This document shows positions 9,092 to 16,908 of a stretch of 64,000 nt of DNA, one piece after another. The position numbers and the translations under genes were made by a program. Positions within the stretch are counted from its first letter, which is position 1. Each line of letters begins with the position of its first letter. The stretch is from Leifsonia sp. TF02-11. Its GTDB lineage: Bacteria; Actinomycetota; Actinomycetes; Actinomycetales; Microbacteriaceae. The stretch is taken from the NCBI RefSeq assembly GCF_017565305.1, contig NZ_JAGEKP010000010.1, positions 1-64,000 of the forward strand, in the 5' to 3' direction. The notes under the pieces were generated by a model, which did not search any database, was not told the origin of the DNA, and saw nothing but the letters and a program-made list of their open reading frames with translations.

Positions 9092-10768
9092 TCAGGCCTC
9101 GATGACGAGCGGGACGATCATCGGGCGGCGCCGGTAGCTGGTGTTGACCCAGCGGCCGACGGTGCGGCGCACGACCTGCGACAGCGCGTGCGAGTCGCGG
9201 ACGCCGTTGTGGGCGGCATCGGCGAGCGCGGCCGCGATCTTGGGCTTGACGTCGTCGAACACCGCGTCGTCCTCCGCAAAACCGCGGGCGTGGATCTCCG
9301 GACCGGTGACGATCCTGCCGCTGGCGGCCTCCACGACCACGATGATCGAGATGAAGCCCTCCTCGCCCAGGATCCGGCGGTCCTTCAGGTCGGCGTCGGT
9401 GATCTCGCCCACGCTCGACCCGTCGACGTAGACGAAGCCCAGGTCGAGCTGGCCGACGACGCGGGCGACGCCGTCGCGGAGGTCGATCACCGAGCCGTCC
9501 TCGGCGATGATCGTGTTCTCCTCCGGCACGCCCGTGTCCATCGCCAGTCGCGCGTTGGCGACGAGGTGGCGGTACTCGCCGTGCACCGGCATCGCGTTCT
9601 TGGGCTTGAGGATGTTGTAGCAGTAGAGCAGCTCGCCCGCCGCGGCGTGGCCGGAGACGTGCACCTTGGCGTTGCCCTTGTGCACGACGTTGGCGCCGAG
9701 CTTCGTGAGCCCGTCGATCACGCGATACACCGCGTTCTCGTTGCCGGGGATCAGGCTGGAGGCCAGGATCACGGTGTCGCCGTGCCCGACCTCGATCTGG
9801 TGGTCGAGGTTGGCCATCCGCGCCAGGACAGCCATCGGCTCACCCTGCGAACCCGTCGACATGTAGACGATCTCGTCGTCCGGGAGGTCGGCGGCCTTCT
9901 TGTAGTCGATGAGCACGCCCTCCGGCACCTTGAGGTAGCCGAGCTCGGCGGCGATGGTCATGTTGCGCACCATCGAGCGGCCGAGCAGTGCGACCCGCCG
10001 ACCGTTGGCCGCCGCGGCGTCGAGGACCTGCTGCACGCGGTGGACGTGGCTGGAGAAGCTCGCGACGATGACGCGACGGGGTGCGCGCGCGATCACCGTG
10101 TCGAGCACCGGCCCGATGGACCGCTCGAGCGGGGTGAAGCCGGGGACGTCGGCGTTGGTGGAGTCGGCCATGAACAGGTCGACCCCCTTCTCGCCCAGGC
10201 GCGCGAACGCCCGGAGGTCGGTGATCCGGTCGTCGAGCGGCAGCTGGTCCATCTTGAAGTCGCCCGTGTGCAGCACGGTGCCCGCCGGCGTCGTGATGGC
10301 GACGGCGAGCGCGTCGGGAATGGAGTGGTTGACCGCGACGAACTCCAGCTCGAACGGGCCGAGCTGCTCCGTACGGCCCTCCTTCACCGTGAGCGTGTAC
10401 GGCTGGATGCGGTGCTCCTTGAGCTTGGCCTCCACCAGCGCCAGCGTCAGACCGGAGCCGATCAGCGGGATGTCCGCGCGCAGCTTGAGCAGGTAGGGAA
10501 CCGCGCCGATGTGGTCTTCGTGGCCGTGGGTCAGCACGACGCCGAGCACGTCGTCCAAGCGATCGCGGACCGGCGCGAAGTCGGGGAGGATCAAGTCGAC
10601 GCCCGGCTGGTCCTGCTCGGGGAAGAGGACGCCGCAGTCGACGATCAGGAGTTTGCCTTCGTATTCGAAGACGGTCATGTTGCGGCCGATCTCACCGAGG
10701 CCGCCGGTCGGGATGATCCGGAGCGTTCCCGGTTCGAGTGCAGGCGGATCGGAGACGAGGTTGGGCAT
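9092..10768 (-). CDS. rnj: Ribonuclease J
   Basis: A 558-residue metallo-beta-lactamase/beta-CASP ribonuclease with 5'-3' exonuclease and endonuclease activity in RNA decay and rRNA maturation. The zinc motif HGHEDH is at H81-H86; further ligands lie in LHTGDFK and in SGHAAAGEL near the end of the catalytic part. The C-terminal RNase J domain follows. ATG at 10768 has GGAGG 4 nt upstream. It follows dapA in the same direction, the order seen in mycobacteria (Rv2752c/Rv2753c). Confidence 0.95.
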   Translation of the reverse strand: MPNLVSDPPALEPGTLRIIPTGGLGEIGRNMTVFEYEGKLLIVDCGVLFPEQDQPGVDLILPDFAPVRDRLDDVLGVVLTHGHEDHIGAVPYLLKLRADIPLIGSGLTLALVEAKLKEHRIQPYTLTVKEGRTEQLGPFELEFVAVNHSIPDALAVAITTPAGTVLHTGDFKMDQLPLDDRITDLRAFARLGEKGVDLFMADSTNADVPGFTPLERSIGPVLDTVIARAPRRVIVASFSSHVHRVQQVLDAAAANGRRVALLGRSMVRNMTIAAELGYLKVPEGVLIDYKKAADLPDDEIVYMSTGSQGEPMAVLARMANLDHQIEVGHGDTVILASSLIPGNENAVYRVIDGLTKLGANVVHKGNAKVHVSGHAAAGELLYCYNILKPKNAMPVHGEYRHLVANARLAMDTGVPEENTIIAEDGSVIDLRDGVARVVGQLDLGFVYVDGSSVGEITDADLKDRRILGEEGFISIIVVVEAASGRIVTGPEIHARGFAEDDAVFDDVKPKIAAALADAAHNGVRDSHALSQVVRRTVGRWVNTSYRRRPMIVPLVIEA

Positions 10769-10799
10769 CTGCCCTCCAATTTCAGTTATTGACGTGCGT

Positions 10800-10840
10800 C
10801 CGGGCGCGTGCCCGGGGTGGATCCGGCCGCTCGTGCGGCC
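10800..10840 (-). terminator. Two short hairpins between dapA and rnj
   Basis: Immediately after the dapA stop codon, GGCCGC / GCGGCC (4-nt loop) is followed by CCGGGC / GCCCGG (4-nt loop). There is no T run. They could end or attenuate dapA transcripts, or protect the 3' end of a processed message. Confidence 0.45.
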
Positions 10841-11818
10841 CTAGCGTGTGGTCCCGGCGATCTTGGGGAGCGCTCCGCCGGCAGCGGCGTTGCGATCGGG
10901 CCGGAAGTTGGTGAAGTCGACACCGGGGATGTCGCGGACGAGGTCGAGCTCGTCTTCGATCTGAGCGGCCTCCCACTCCTCCGGTCCGACGAGCGGGAGT
11001 CGCACCCGCGGGCTCGAGATGCGGCCCAATCCGTGCAGGATGTACTTGGCCGCGACCGTGCCGGGCACGTGGGTCATCACCGCGCGGACCAGCGGCTCCA
11101 GCTTCTGGTGGGCCGCGGTCGCCGTGGCCAGGTCGCCCGCGTTCACCGCGTCGACGATCTGCCGGTACGGTGTGGCGGCGATGTTGGCGGTGACACCGAT
11201 GAGGCCCGTCGCGCCGATGGCCAGGTGCGGGAGCACGTTGGCGTCGTCGCCGGAGAAGTACATCAGGTCGGTCTGGTTGAGCACGCGGCTGACCTCGCTG
11301 AAGTCACCCTTTGCGTCTTTGATCGCCAGCACGTTGGGGTGCTTGGCGATGCGCAGGATGGTCTCGTACTTGATCGGGATGCCGGTGCGACCGGGGATGT
11401 CGTAGAGGATGACCGGGAGGTCGGTGGAGTCCGCGATCATGCGGAAGTGCGTCAGCACGCCCGCCTGTGTGGGCTTGTTGTAATACGGCGTGACGATCAT
11501 CACGCCGTCGGCGCCCGCCTTCTCGCTCTGCTTGTAGAGCTGGATGGCGTGGGCGGTCTCGTTCGAGCCGCCACCGGTGATGATCTTGGCCCGGCCGCCT
11601 GCGACCGACTTGCCGACCTCGACCAGTCGCAGCTTCTCGGGGTCGGTCAGCGTGGACGTCTCCCCTGTCGTGCCGGTGACGACGATCCCGTCGGCTCCCG
11701 CGACGATCACGTCGTCGATGTGCTTCTCCACGCCGGCCCAGTCGACCTCGCCGTCGGCGGTGAAGGGCGTGACCAGGGCGACGAGCACCTGGCCGAAGGG
11801 GTTCTGGGGAGCAGCCAT
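10841..11818 (-). CDS. dapA: 4-hydroxy-tetrahydrodipicolinate synthase
   Basis: Condenses pyruvate with aspartate semialdehyde in the lysine/diaminopimelate pathway. The 325-residue TIM barrel has the Schiff-base lysine K167 in AIKDAKGD, the catalytic Tyr Y139 in ILYDIPGRTG, and the GTTGE loop at residues 49-53. ATG at 11818 begins MAAPQNPFGQ; upstream in-frame codons lack family similarity. dapB and dapC also lie in this window, at 15 kb and 34 kb. Confidence 0.95.
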   Translation of the reverse strand: MAAPQNPFGQVLVALVTPFTADGEVDWAGVEKHIDDVIVAGADGIVVTGTTGETSTLTDPEKLRLVEVGKSVAGGRAKIITGGGSNETAHAIQLYKQSEKAGADGVMIVTPYYNKPTQAGVLTHFRMIADSTDLPVILYDIPGRTGIPIKYETILRIAKHPNVLAIKDAKGDFSEVSRVLNQTDLMYFSGDDANVLPHLAIGATGLIGVTANIAATPYRQIVDAVNAGDLATATAAHQKLEPLVRAVMTHVPGTVAAKYILHGLGRISSPRVRLPLVGPEEWEAAQIEDELDLVRDIPGVDFTNFRPDRNAAAGGALPKIAGTTR

Positions 11819-11990
11819 GCCACCAAGGCTATCGGGTCGGGCCGGGCCACCGCCTCCCCGTGCGGGCACGTCCGCCTCCACTCCCCGCCTCCTCTCCCGG
11901 CCCCTATCTCCCTCCGGGCGCAGCGGCGTCGTCATCTTCGGTCACAATGACTGCGCCGCTCGCGCGAGCGCGCGTAACCTCGCCTCTACT

Positions 11991-12416
11991 ATGACCGCTG
12001 CGGCCGCTCTCCTCACTGTGCTCGCGCTCGTCGCACTGGCGACGGGGCTGGGACTGGTGTGGAAGGCGCGCTCCGGCCGACTGCGCGCCTCCCGCGGCGA
12101 TGCACTGCTGACGGCGGACGAGCTCGGCGCCGTGCGGCTCGGCTCGCGCGCCACGCTCGTGCAGTTCTCCACCGAGTTCTGCGCGCAGTGCCCCGCGACG
12201 GCACGGGTGCTGGACGCTATCGCGGCCGACCGCGACGGAGTCGAGCACCTGGATGTCGACCTCACCGTGCGCCCCGAGCTCGCCGGGAGGTTCGCCGTCC
12301 TCCAAACCCCGACCACGCTGCTGGTCGACGGCGCAGGGCGCGTCCAGGGCCGCATCTCCGGCCCCGCGCGCCCCGCCGAGGTCCGCAGCGCCCTCGACCG
12401 CATCCTCACGGAGTGA
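11991..12416 (+). CDS. Membrane-anchored thioredoxin-fold protein
   Basis: A 141-residue protein with one N-terminal membrane helix (residues 3-24) and a thioredoxin fold. The active site is CAQC (C64-C67), with the cis-proline at P107 in QTPTTL. The CAQC centre differs from classical CGPC. It probably acts as a thiol reductase or oxidase at the membrane. The ATG has no ribosome-binding site and lies 10 nt after TAACCT, so the mRNA may be leaderless. The DUF4395 gene begins 2 bp after its stop codon. Confidence 0.88.
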   Translation: MTAAAALLTVLALVALATGLGLVWKARSGRLRASRGDALLTADELGAVRLGSRATLVQFSTEFCAQCPATARVLDAIAADRDGVEHLDVDLTVRPELAGRFAVLQTPTTLLVDGAGRVQGRISGPARPAEVRSALDRILTE

Positions 12417-12418
12417 CC

Positions 12419-12928
12419 ATGTCAGTGAACCCGGACCAGTCAGCCGCCCCCGGAGCGCCCAGCGCCGACAAGCGCGCCGGAATCGATCCGCGCTCGCCGC
12501 GATTCGGCGCCGGCATCACCGCCGTGCTGCTGCTGGCGGACCTTTTCCTCGCCCTGATCGGCGCGACGACGGCCGCGGCCGTGTTGCTCCTGGTCATCGC
12601 CCTGCTCTTCGCGTGGGGCGCGTTCGCCGGCGTGCGGCGCCACCCCTACGGCGCGCTGTACCGCGTCGCGGTGCGGCCGCGGCTGGCTCCGCCGACCGAG
12701 CTCGAAGACCCCGCACCGCCCACCTTCGCACAGGGAGTCGGGCTGGTGGTCACCGGTCTCGGTCTCGTGGTGTTCGCGTTCGGAGTGCCGGCGGCCCTGC
12801 CGGTGGCGGCCGCCCTCGCCTTCGTCGCGGCCTTCCTCAATGCGGTGTTCGGCTACTGCCTGGGCTGCCAGATCTACCTCCTGCTGGTGCGGGCCGGCGT
12901 GATCCGGAAGTCCGCGGCGCCGGCCTGA
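12419..12928 (+). CDS. DUF4395 membrane protein
   Basis: A 169-residue protein with two pairs of hydrophobic segments (about 32-72 and 105-165). It carries the DUF4395 motif FGYCLGCQIY with C147 and C150. The family is repeatedly found beside thioredoxin-like genes, as here, and the CxxC pair is a plausible redox partner for the preceding protein; that pairing is inference. ATG at 12419 follows the upstream stop by 2 bp, so the two are cotranslated. Confidence 0.85.
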   Translation: MSVNPDQSAAPGAPSADKRAGIDPRSPRFGAGITAVLLLADLFLALIGATTAAAVLLLVIALLFAWGAFAGVRRHPYGALYRVAVRPRLAPPTELEDPAPPTFAQGVGLVVTGLGLVVFAFGVPAALPVAAALAFVAAFLNAVFGYCLGCQIYLLLVRAGVIRKSAAPA

Positions 12929-12967
12929 CCCTGCGCGAAACCGGGAATCCCCCGAGCGGCCCTCGAC

Positions 12968-12990
12968 CTGTCGGAGCCCGACAGTAGTCT
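12968..12990 (+). promoter_or_regulatory. Inverted repeat and -10 element before the OsmC gene
   Basis: A perfect CTGTCGG-AGC-CCGACAG inverted repeat (12968-12984) abuts TAGTCT, a good -10 element. This places the repeat in the -35/spacer region, where a repressor or activator dimer could act. The regulator is not identifiable. Confidence 0.5.
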
Positions 12991-13054
12991 GGTCGCACCG
13001 CCGCCGCCCCACTGTGGGCCACTGCGCGCGCCGGCAGAAGGAGAATGAGGTCTC

Positions 13055-13480
13055 ATGGCAGTAACCAGCGAATCCACCACCGTCTGGACCGGTGATCTGA
13101 AGTCGGGCTCCGGCACGGTCTCGCTCGATTCGTCCGGCGCCGCGACGCTCGCGGTGAACTGGAAGGCCCGCTCGGAGGGCGGGGCGGAGACCTCCACTCC
13201 GGAGGAGCTGCTCGGCGCCGCTCACTCAGCGTGTTTCTCGATGGCGTTCTCGAACGTCCTCGCCGCCTTCGGCACCCCGCCGCAGAGCATCCGCACCACC
13301 GCCGCGGTCACGTTCGACCCTGCCCAGGGCATCACCGGCAGCCACCTCCGCGTCGAGGCGACAGTGCCGGGGCTCACCGAGGACGACTTCGAGCGCCTCG
13401 CCGACGAGGCGAAGCGCACCTGCCCGGTCTCGCGGGCGCTGGTCGGCATCCCGATCACGATCGAAGCCGTCCTGGCCTGA
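13055..13480 (+). CDS. OsmC/Ohr family peroxidase
   Basis: A 141-residue OsmC-type protein that reduces organic hydroperoxides through two cysteines. C60 sits in the AAHSACFSMAF helix and C123 in AKRTCPVSRAL, both at family positions. The N-terminal pattern (VWTGDLKSGSG) and length fit the OsmC subgroup more than Ohr. AGAAGGAGA precedes the ATG. The epimerase gene follows 3 bp after the stop codon, so they probably form a unit. Confidence 0.9.
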   Translation: MAVTSESTTVWTGDLKSGSGTVSLDSSGAATLAVNWKARSEGGAETSTPEELLGAAHSACFSMAFSNVLAAFGTPPQSIRTTAAVTFDPAQGITGSHLRVEATVPGLTEDDFERLADEAKRTCPVSRALVGIPITIEAVLA

Positions 13481-13483
13481 CCG

Positions 13484-14374
13484 ATGCGGGTGCTCGTCGC
13501 CGGTGCGTCCGGCCTGATCGGCACCGAGCTGGTGCGCCGGCTCCGGGCGGAGGGCCACGACGTCCTCCGCCTGGTGCGGCGCGAGCCGCGGAGCCAGGAT
13601 GAGCGCACGTGGGCGCCGTCGGCGCGGATAATCGACATCGGCCTGCTCGACGAAGCCGATGCGGTCGTGAACCTCGCCGGCGCGTCGCTCAACCGCCTGC
13701 CCTGGACGCCCGCCCATCGCAGACGGATCCTCGCGTCCCGGCTGGAGGCGACGGGAACGCTGGCCGACGGCATGCGACAGACGAGCTCCCCTCCTACCGT
13801 GTTCGTCAGCGGCTCTGCGGTCGGCTACTACGGCGACCGTCCGGGTCAGACCCTCACCGAGAGCTCGGCGAAGGGCACCGGCTTCCTCTCGGACGTCGTC
13901 GACGCCTGGGAGAGGGCGGCGCACCTCGCACCGCAGTCGACCCGCGTCGTCACGGTGCGCACCGGCGTCGTCATCGGTCGCGGAGGTGCGATGGCCCCGC
14001 TCCTGCCGCTCGCCAGAGCAGGGCTCGTCGGCCCGATCGCCGGAGGGCGCCAGCACTGGCCCTGGGTCAGCCTGCGCGACGAAGCGGCCGCGATCGCACA
14101 CCTGCTCACCTCGACGTTATCCGGCCCGGTCAACGTCGTCGGCCCCGAGCCGGCGACGGCAGCGGACGTGCTGCGCGCGCTGACCGCTGCGGTGCACCGG
14201 CCCTACGGCCTCCCGTTGCCGCGGGCCGCCGTCTCGCTCGGGCTCGGCGAAGCGGGTCGCGAACTGCTGCTCGCCGACCAGCGCGTGCTGCCGCAGCGCC
14301 TTCTCGACGACGGGTTCGTCTTCCGGGACGCGACCGTACAGGATGCGATGGCGCAGCTGGTCTCCGCCGCCTGA
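13484..14374 (+). CDS. TIGR01777 family NAD-dependent epimerase
   Basis: A 296-residue short-chain dehydrogenase/epimerase-fold protein. The nucleotide-binding loop VAGASGLIG starts at residue 5, and SGSAVGYYGDRPG carries the family Ser-Tyr pattern. A C-terminal DUF1731 helix region holds the conserved LLADQRVLPQRLLDDGF stretch. Members are related to the cell-division inhibitor SulA of cyanobacteria, but no biochemical role is established. Starts 3 bp after the OsmC gene. Confidence 0.9.
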   Translation: MRVLVAGASGLIGTELVRRLRAEGHDVLRLVRREPRSQDERTWAPSARIIDIGLLDEADAVVNLAGASLNRLPWTPAHRRRILASRLEATGTLADGMRQTSSPPTVFVSGSAVGYYGDRPGQTLTESSAKGTGFLSDVVDAWERAAHLAPQSTRVVTVRTGVVIGRGGAMAPLLPLARAGLVGPIAGGRQHWPWVSLRDEAAAIAHLLTSTLSGPVNVVGPEPATAADVLRALTAAVHRPYGLPLPRAAVSLGLGEAGRELLLADQRVLPQRLLDDGFVFRDATVQDAMAQLVSAA

Positions 14375-14401
14375 GCCGCGGTCTCCTCGGAGCCTGCGCG
14401 C

Positions 14402-14866
14402 CTACTGCGCAGCGCGGCCCGCCCGCTGCTCGCCCTGGTAGAGCCGGATGGCCTGACGCAAGGCTTCACGTGCGCGTCGGCGGTCACCGCTCGCGTCGTA
14501 GGCGAGCCCCAACCGGAACCAGGCGCGCCAGCTCTCGGGCGCGGCCTCCACCTCGGCCTTGTACTGGGGAAATACGGCGTCGGCCGCGTCGCGCAGCGGG
14601 CGACCACTGGCCCGATGCGGGAGGTCGTCGACGGGGAGCGTGCCCTCGGCCGCCATCAGTTTCACGAGCTTCTCGGTTCGGGCGCCGAACAGCAGCTCAC
14701 GACCGATCGCCCAGGCCGCGATGAGCGGCAGCACGAACAGCGCGATGCCCATCGCGATCCCGACGCCCGAACCCGACGCGATCAGCAGCACGGCGCGCTG
14801 AGCGACCAGCACGAGATAGACCAGGAGAAGCAGCGCCATCAGCAGCGCTGCGAGACGGTTGCGCAT
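14402..14866 (-). CDS. Small membrane protein with TPR-like tail
   Basis: A 154-residue protein with two membrane helices (residues 5-28 and 33-55) and a soluble C-terminal part. The latter contains one tetratricopeptide-like unit (WRAWFRLGLAYDASGDRRRAREALRQA). I do not recognise a named family. It lies 9 bp downstream of dapB on the same strand and is probably cotranscribed. A scaffold role is possible but unsupported. Confidence 0.7.
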   Translation of the reverse strand: MRNRLAALLMALLLLVYLVLVAQRAVLLIASGSGVGIAMGIALFVLPLIAAWAIGRELLFGARTEKLVKLMAAEGTLPVDDLPHRASGRPLRDAADAVFPQYKAEVEAAPESWRAWFRLGLAYDASGDRRRAREALRQAIRLYQGEQRAGRAAQ

Positions 14867-14875
14867 CGGTACCGC

Positions 14876-15655
14876 TCACACCTCGCGAACGGTCGGGCGC
14901 GGCGGTTCCCCGTCCGGCTCCGCGATGCCGAGGTCGATCAGCTTGTCGAGGCCGACCACCACCCCCGACGTCTGCGCCGCCGCACGCAGCGCCAGCAGGA
15001 TGCCCGCCTCGTACGCCTCAGAGCCGACCGTGTCGTGCCGGATGGTGAGGGTCTCCCCCGCACCGCCGAAGATCACCTGCTGCTCGGCGACGACGCCGCG
15101 CATCCGGAGGCTGTGGATCGGCACGCTCGCCACCTGCTGTCCGCGCGCCCGCTGGTCGGTGTGCGGCGCGTCGACCGGCCCGCGCTGCAGCCGCGCGGCC
15201 CCGATGAGCTCCGCGGTGCGGACGGCCGTACCGGAGGGCGAGTCGACTTTGCCTGCTCCGTGCGCCTCGATGATCTCGATGGAGTCGAAGAAGCGCGCAG
15301 CGACGGTCGCGAAGGCCGTGCCCAGCGCCGAACCCAGCGAGAAGTTCGGGATGACGACCGCTCCGCTGCCCTCGTGCTCCGCGACGCGGCGCTCCAGCTC
15401 GAGGATGCGGTCGGCGGACCAGCCGGAGGTGCCGATCAGCACCTTGAGACCGTTGTCGACGGCGAACGCCACGATCCCCGGGCTCACTTGCGGGAGGGTC
15501 ATGTCCACGAGCACGTCGGCCCCGAGCATCGCGTCGAGAGGCGACCGCGAGTCGAGAGCCGCCACGAGCTCCAGGTCGTCGGCCGCCTCGATGAGACGCA
15601 CCGCCACGGATCCCAGCTTGCCGGTCGCCCCGGCGACGGCCACGCGAACAGTCAC
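14876..15655 (-). CDS. dapB: 4-hydroxy-tetrahydrodipicolinate reductase
   Basis: NAD(P)H-dependent second step after DapA in lysine/diaminopimelate synthesis. The 259-residue protein has the Rossmann loop GATGKLG at residues 9-15, and the substrate motif EAHGAGKVDSPSGTA, including the KxDxPSGTA loop. The second histidine of the usual HH pair is Gly here. It starts at a GTG; the divergent GNAT gene begins 57 bp away. Confidence 0.94.
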   Translation of the reverse strand: MTVRVAVAGATGKLGSVAVRLIEAADDLELVAALDSRSPLDAMLGADVLVDMTLPQVSPGIVAFAVDNGLKVLIGTSGWSADRILELERRVAEHEGSGAVVIPNFSLGSALGTAFATVAARFFDSIEIIEAHGAGKVDSPSGTAVRTAELIGAARLQRGPVDAPHTDQRARGQQVASVPIHSLRMRGVVAEQQVIFGGAGETLTIRHDTVGSEAYEAGILLALRAAAQTSGVVVGLDKLIDLGIAEPDGEPPRPTVREV

Positions 15656-15700
15656 CCGACCACACTACCGCCGCGCACCGCCACGGGCGGACGGCGCGGT

Positions 15701-15706
15701 TACGCT
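15701..15706 (+). promoter_or_regulatory. -10 element of a probable leaderless GNAT mRNA
   Basis: TACGCT ends 6 bp before the ATG of the GNAT gene, and no ribosome-binding site lies between them. The TAnnnT-N6-ATG arrangement is typical of leaderless transcripts in actinobacteria. Confidence 0.5.
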
Positions 15707-15712
15707 GGGTCG

Positions 15713-16204
15713 ATGGTGTCCTTTGCCGATGTCTCTGTCACCGATGCGACCGCCCACCGGATGCTGGCCGACTACTTCGCCGAGCGGGCCGAGACCTTTC
15801 CCGCCTCCCAGGGCGCGTATCGCACGACGTTCCCCGACCCCGGCCAATTCGTCCCGCCGGCCGGGGTGTTCCTGCTCGCGTACGATGACGGCGAGGCCGG
15901 CTGCGGGGGTGTCCGCGAGCTGAGCGTGCCGCTCTCCGACACCGAGGACGGCGAGCAGATCGTCCGCTACGAGATCAAGCATCTCTGGGTGGCTCCCGCG
16001 CACCGCGGCCAGGGCATCGGCCGCGCGATCCTGGCCGAACTCGAGCACCGCGCCCGCGGCTTCGGCGCCACCGAGGTCGTCCTCGACACGAACGTGAGCC
16101 TGGAGGCCGCAGGCAACCTCTACCGCTCGCACGGCTACGAGAGCATCCAGCCCTACAACGAGAACCCGAACGCGACGGACTGGTTCCGCAAGCGGCTCCG
16201 CTGA
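15713..16204 (+). CDS. GNAT family N-acetyltransferase
   Basis: A 163-residue acetyltransferase. The acetyl-CoA loop reads HRGQGIGRAIL near residue 98; VVLDTNVSLEAAGNLYRSHGY is the usual motif B region. The substrate is unknown. It is divergent from dapB with only 57 bp between starts, which leaves space for overlapping promoters. Its stop codon falls inside the first unit of a 17-bp tandem repeat. Confidence 0.88.
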   Translation: MVSFADVSVTDATAHRMLADYFAERAETFPASQGAYRTTFPDPGQFVPPAGVFLLAYDDGEAGCGGVRELSVPLSDTEDGEQIVRYEIKHLWVAPAHRGQGIGRAILAELEHRARGFGATEVVLDTNVSLEAAGNLYRSHGYESIQPYNENPNATDWFRKRLR

Positions 16205-16248
16205 GTATTCGACCCCGCTGAGTATTCGGCCCCGCTGAGCAATCGGCC
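16198..16248. repeat. Three 17-bp tandem repeats at a tail-to-tail junction
   Basis: Three direct copies of CCGCTGAGTATTCGRCC; the third carries CAA for TAT. The first copy contains the last codon and stop of the GNAT gene. The facing gene ends 20 bp further on. No T-rich or palindromic element accompanies it. Confidence 0.85.
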
Positions 16249-16267
16249 CCGCGGGGGCGCCGTCCGA

Positions 16268-16870
16268 CTACACCGGCTGCAGCTCGGGCAGACCCGTGCG
16301 GAGCTCCACCGGCAGGTGGCCGAGGTCGTTGTGGACCACGAGCACCGGAGGCTTCGCCGACCGCACCCGGATGATCGTGAGGCCGCAGTTGGCCTGGTTC
16401 AGCCCGAGCCAGCGCCACGCCGGGGCGTCGAAGACGTGCCGCACGAACCAGCCGATGACGAAGTTGTGCGTGACGAGGAGGTCGTGCCTGTCGCCCATCG
16501 CGGGCGTCAGGAACTCGTGGACGGCATCCTCCATCTGGGCGCGACCCGCCTCGATCTCGGCCTCGGTCACGGAGCCGAAGAACGAGTCGAACGCCTTCGG
16601 CATGTCGGGGGTCGGCCCCGACGGGATGCAGTCGAACAGCAGGCTCGACGGCTCCGGATCGAGCGACGGCATGCGCTCGGCGATGATGGATGCCGTCTGC
16701 TCCGCGCGCACCAGCGGGGAGTGGTACATCCCCGTGAACGGAACCCCGCTCAGCCGGTCGGCGACGAGCTGGGCCTGACGCTTGCCGCGCGGCGAGAGCG
16801 GACCGTCGGGGAGACCGTGCTCGGCATCCTGTTGCTCGCCGTGACGCACGAGGTAGAGGTAATGAGGCAC
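16268..16870 (-). CDS. Histidine phosphatase family protein
   Basis: A 200-residue phosphoglycerate-mutase-like phosphatase. The catalytic LVRHGE starts at residue 7 (RHG), and the second histidine lies in LLVTHNF near residue 140. The acid/base Glu is expected in SPLVRAEQTA. Members hydrolyse varied phosphoesters; the substrate here cannot be told. It lies 38 bp downstream of the M16 peptidase gene on the same strand. Confidence 0.9.
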   Translation of the reverse strand: MPHYLYLVRHGEQQDAEHGLPDGPLSPRGKRQAQLVADRLSGVPFTGMYHSPLVRAEQTASIIAERMPSLDPEPSSLLFDCIPSGPTPDMPKAFDSFFGSVTEAEIEAGRAQMEDAVHEFLTPAMGDRHDLLVTHNFVIGWFVRHVFDAPAWRWLGLNQANCGLTIIRVRSAKPPVLVVHNDLGHLPVELRTGLPELQPV

Positions 16871-16908
16871 CGGACAGACCTTTCGATGGAACGGGAGGGA
16901 CGGCCGGG

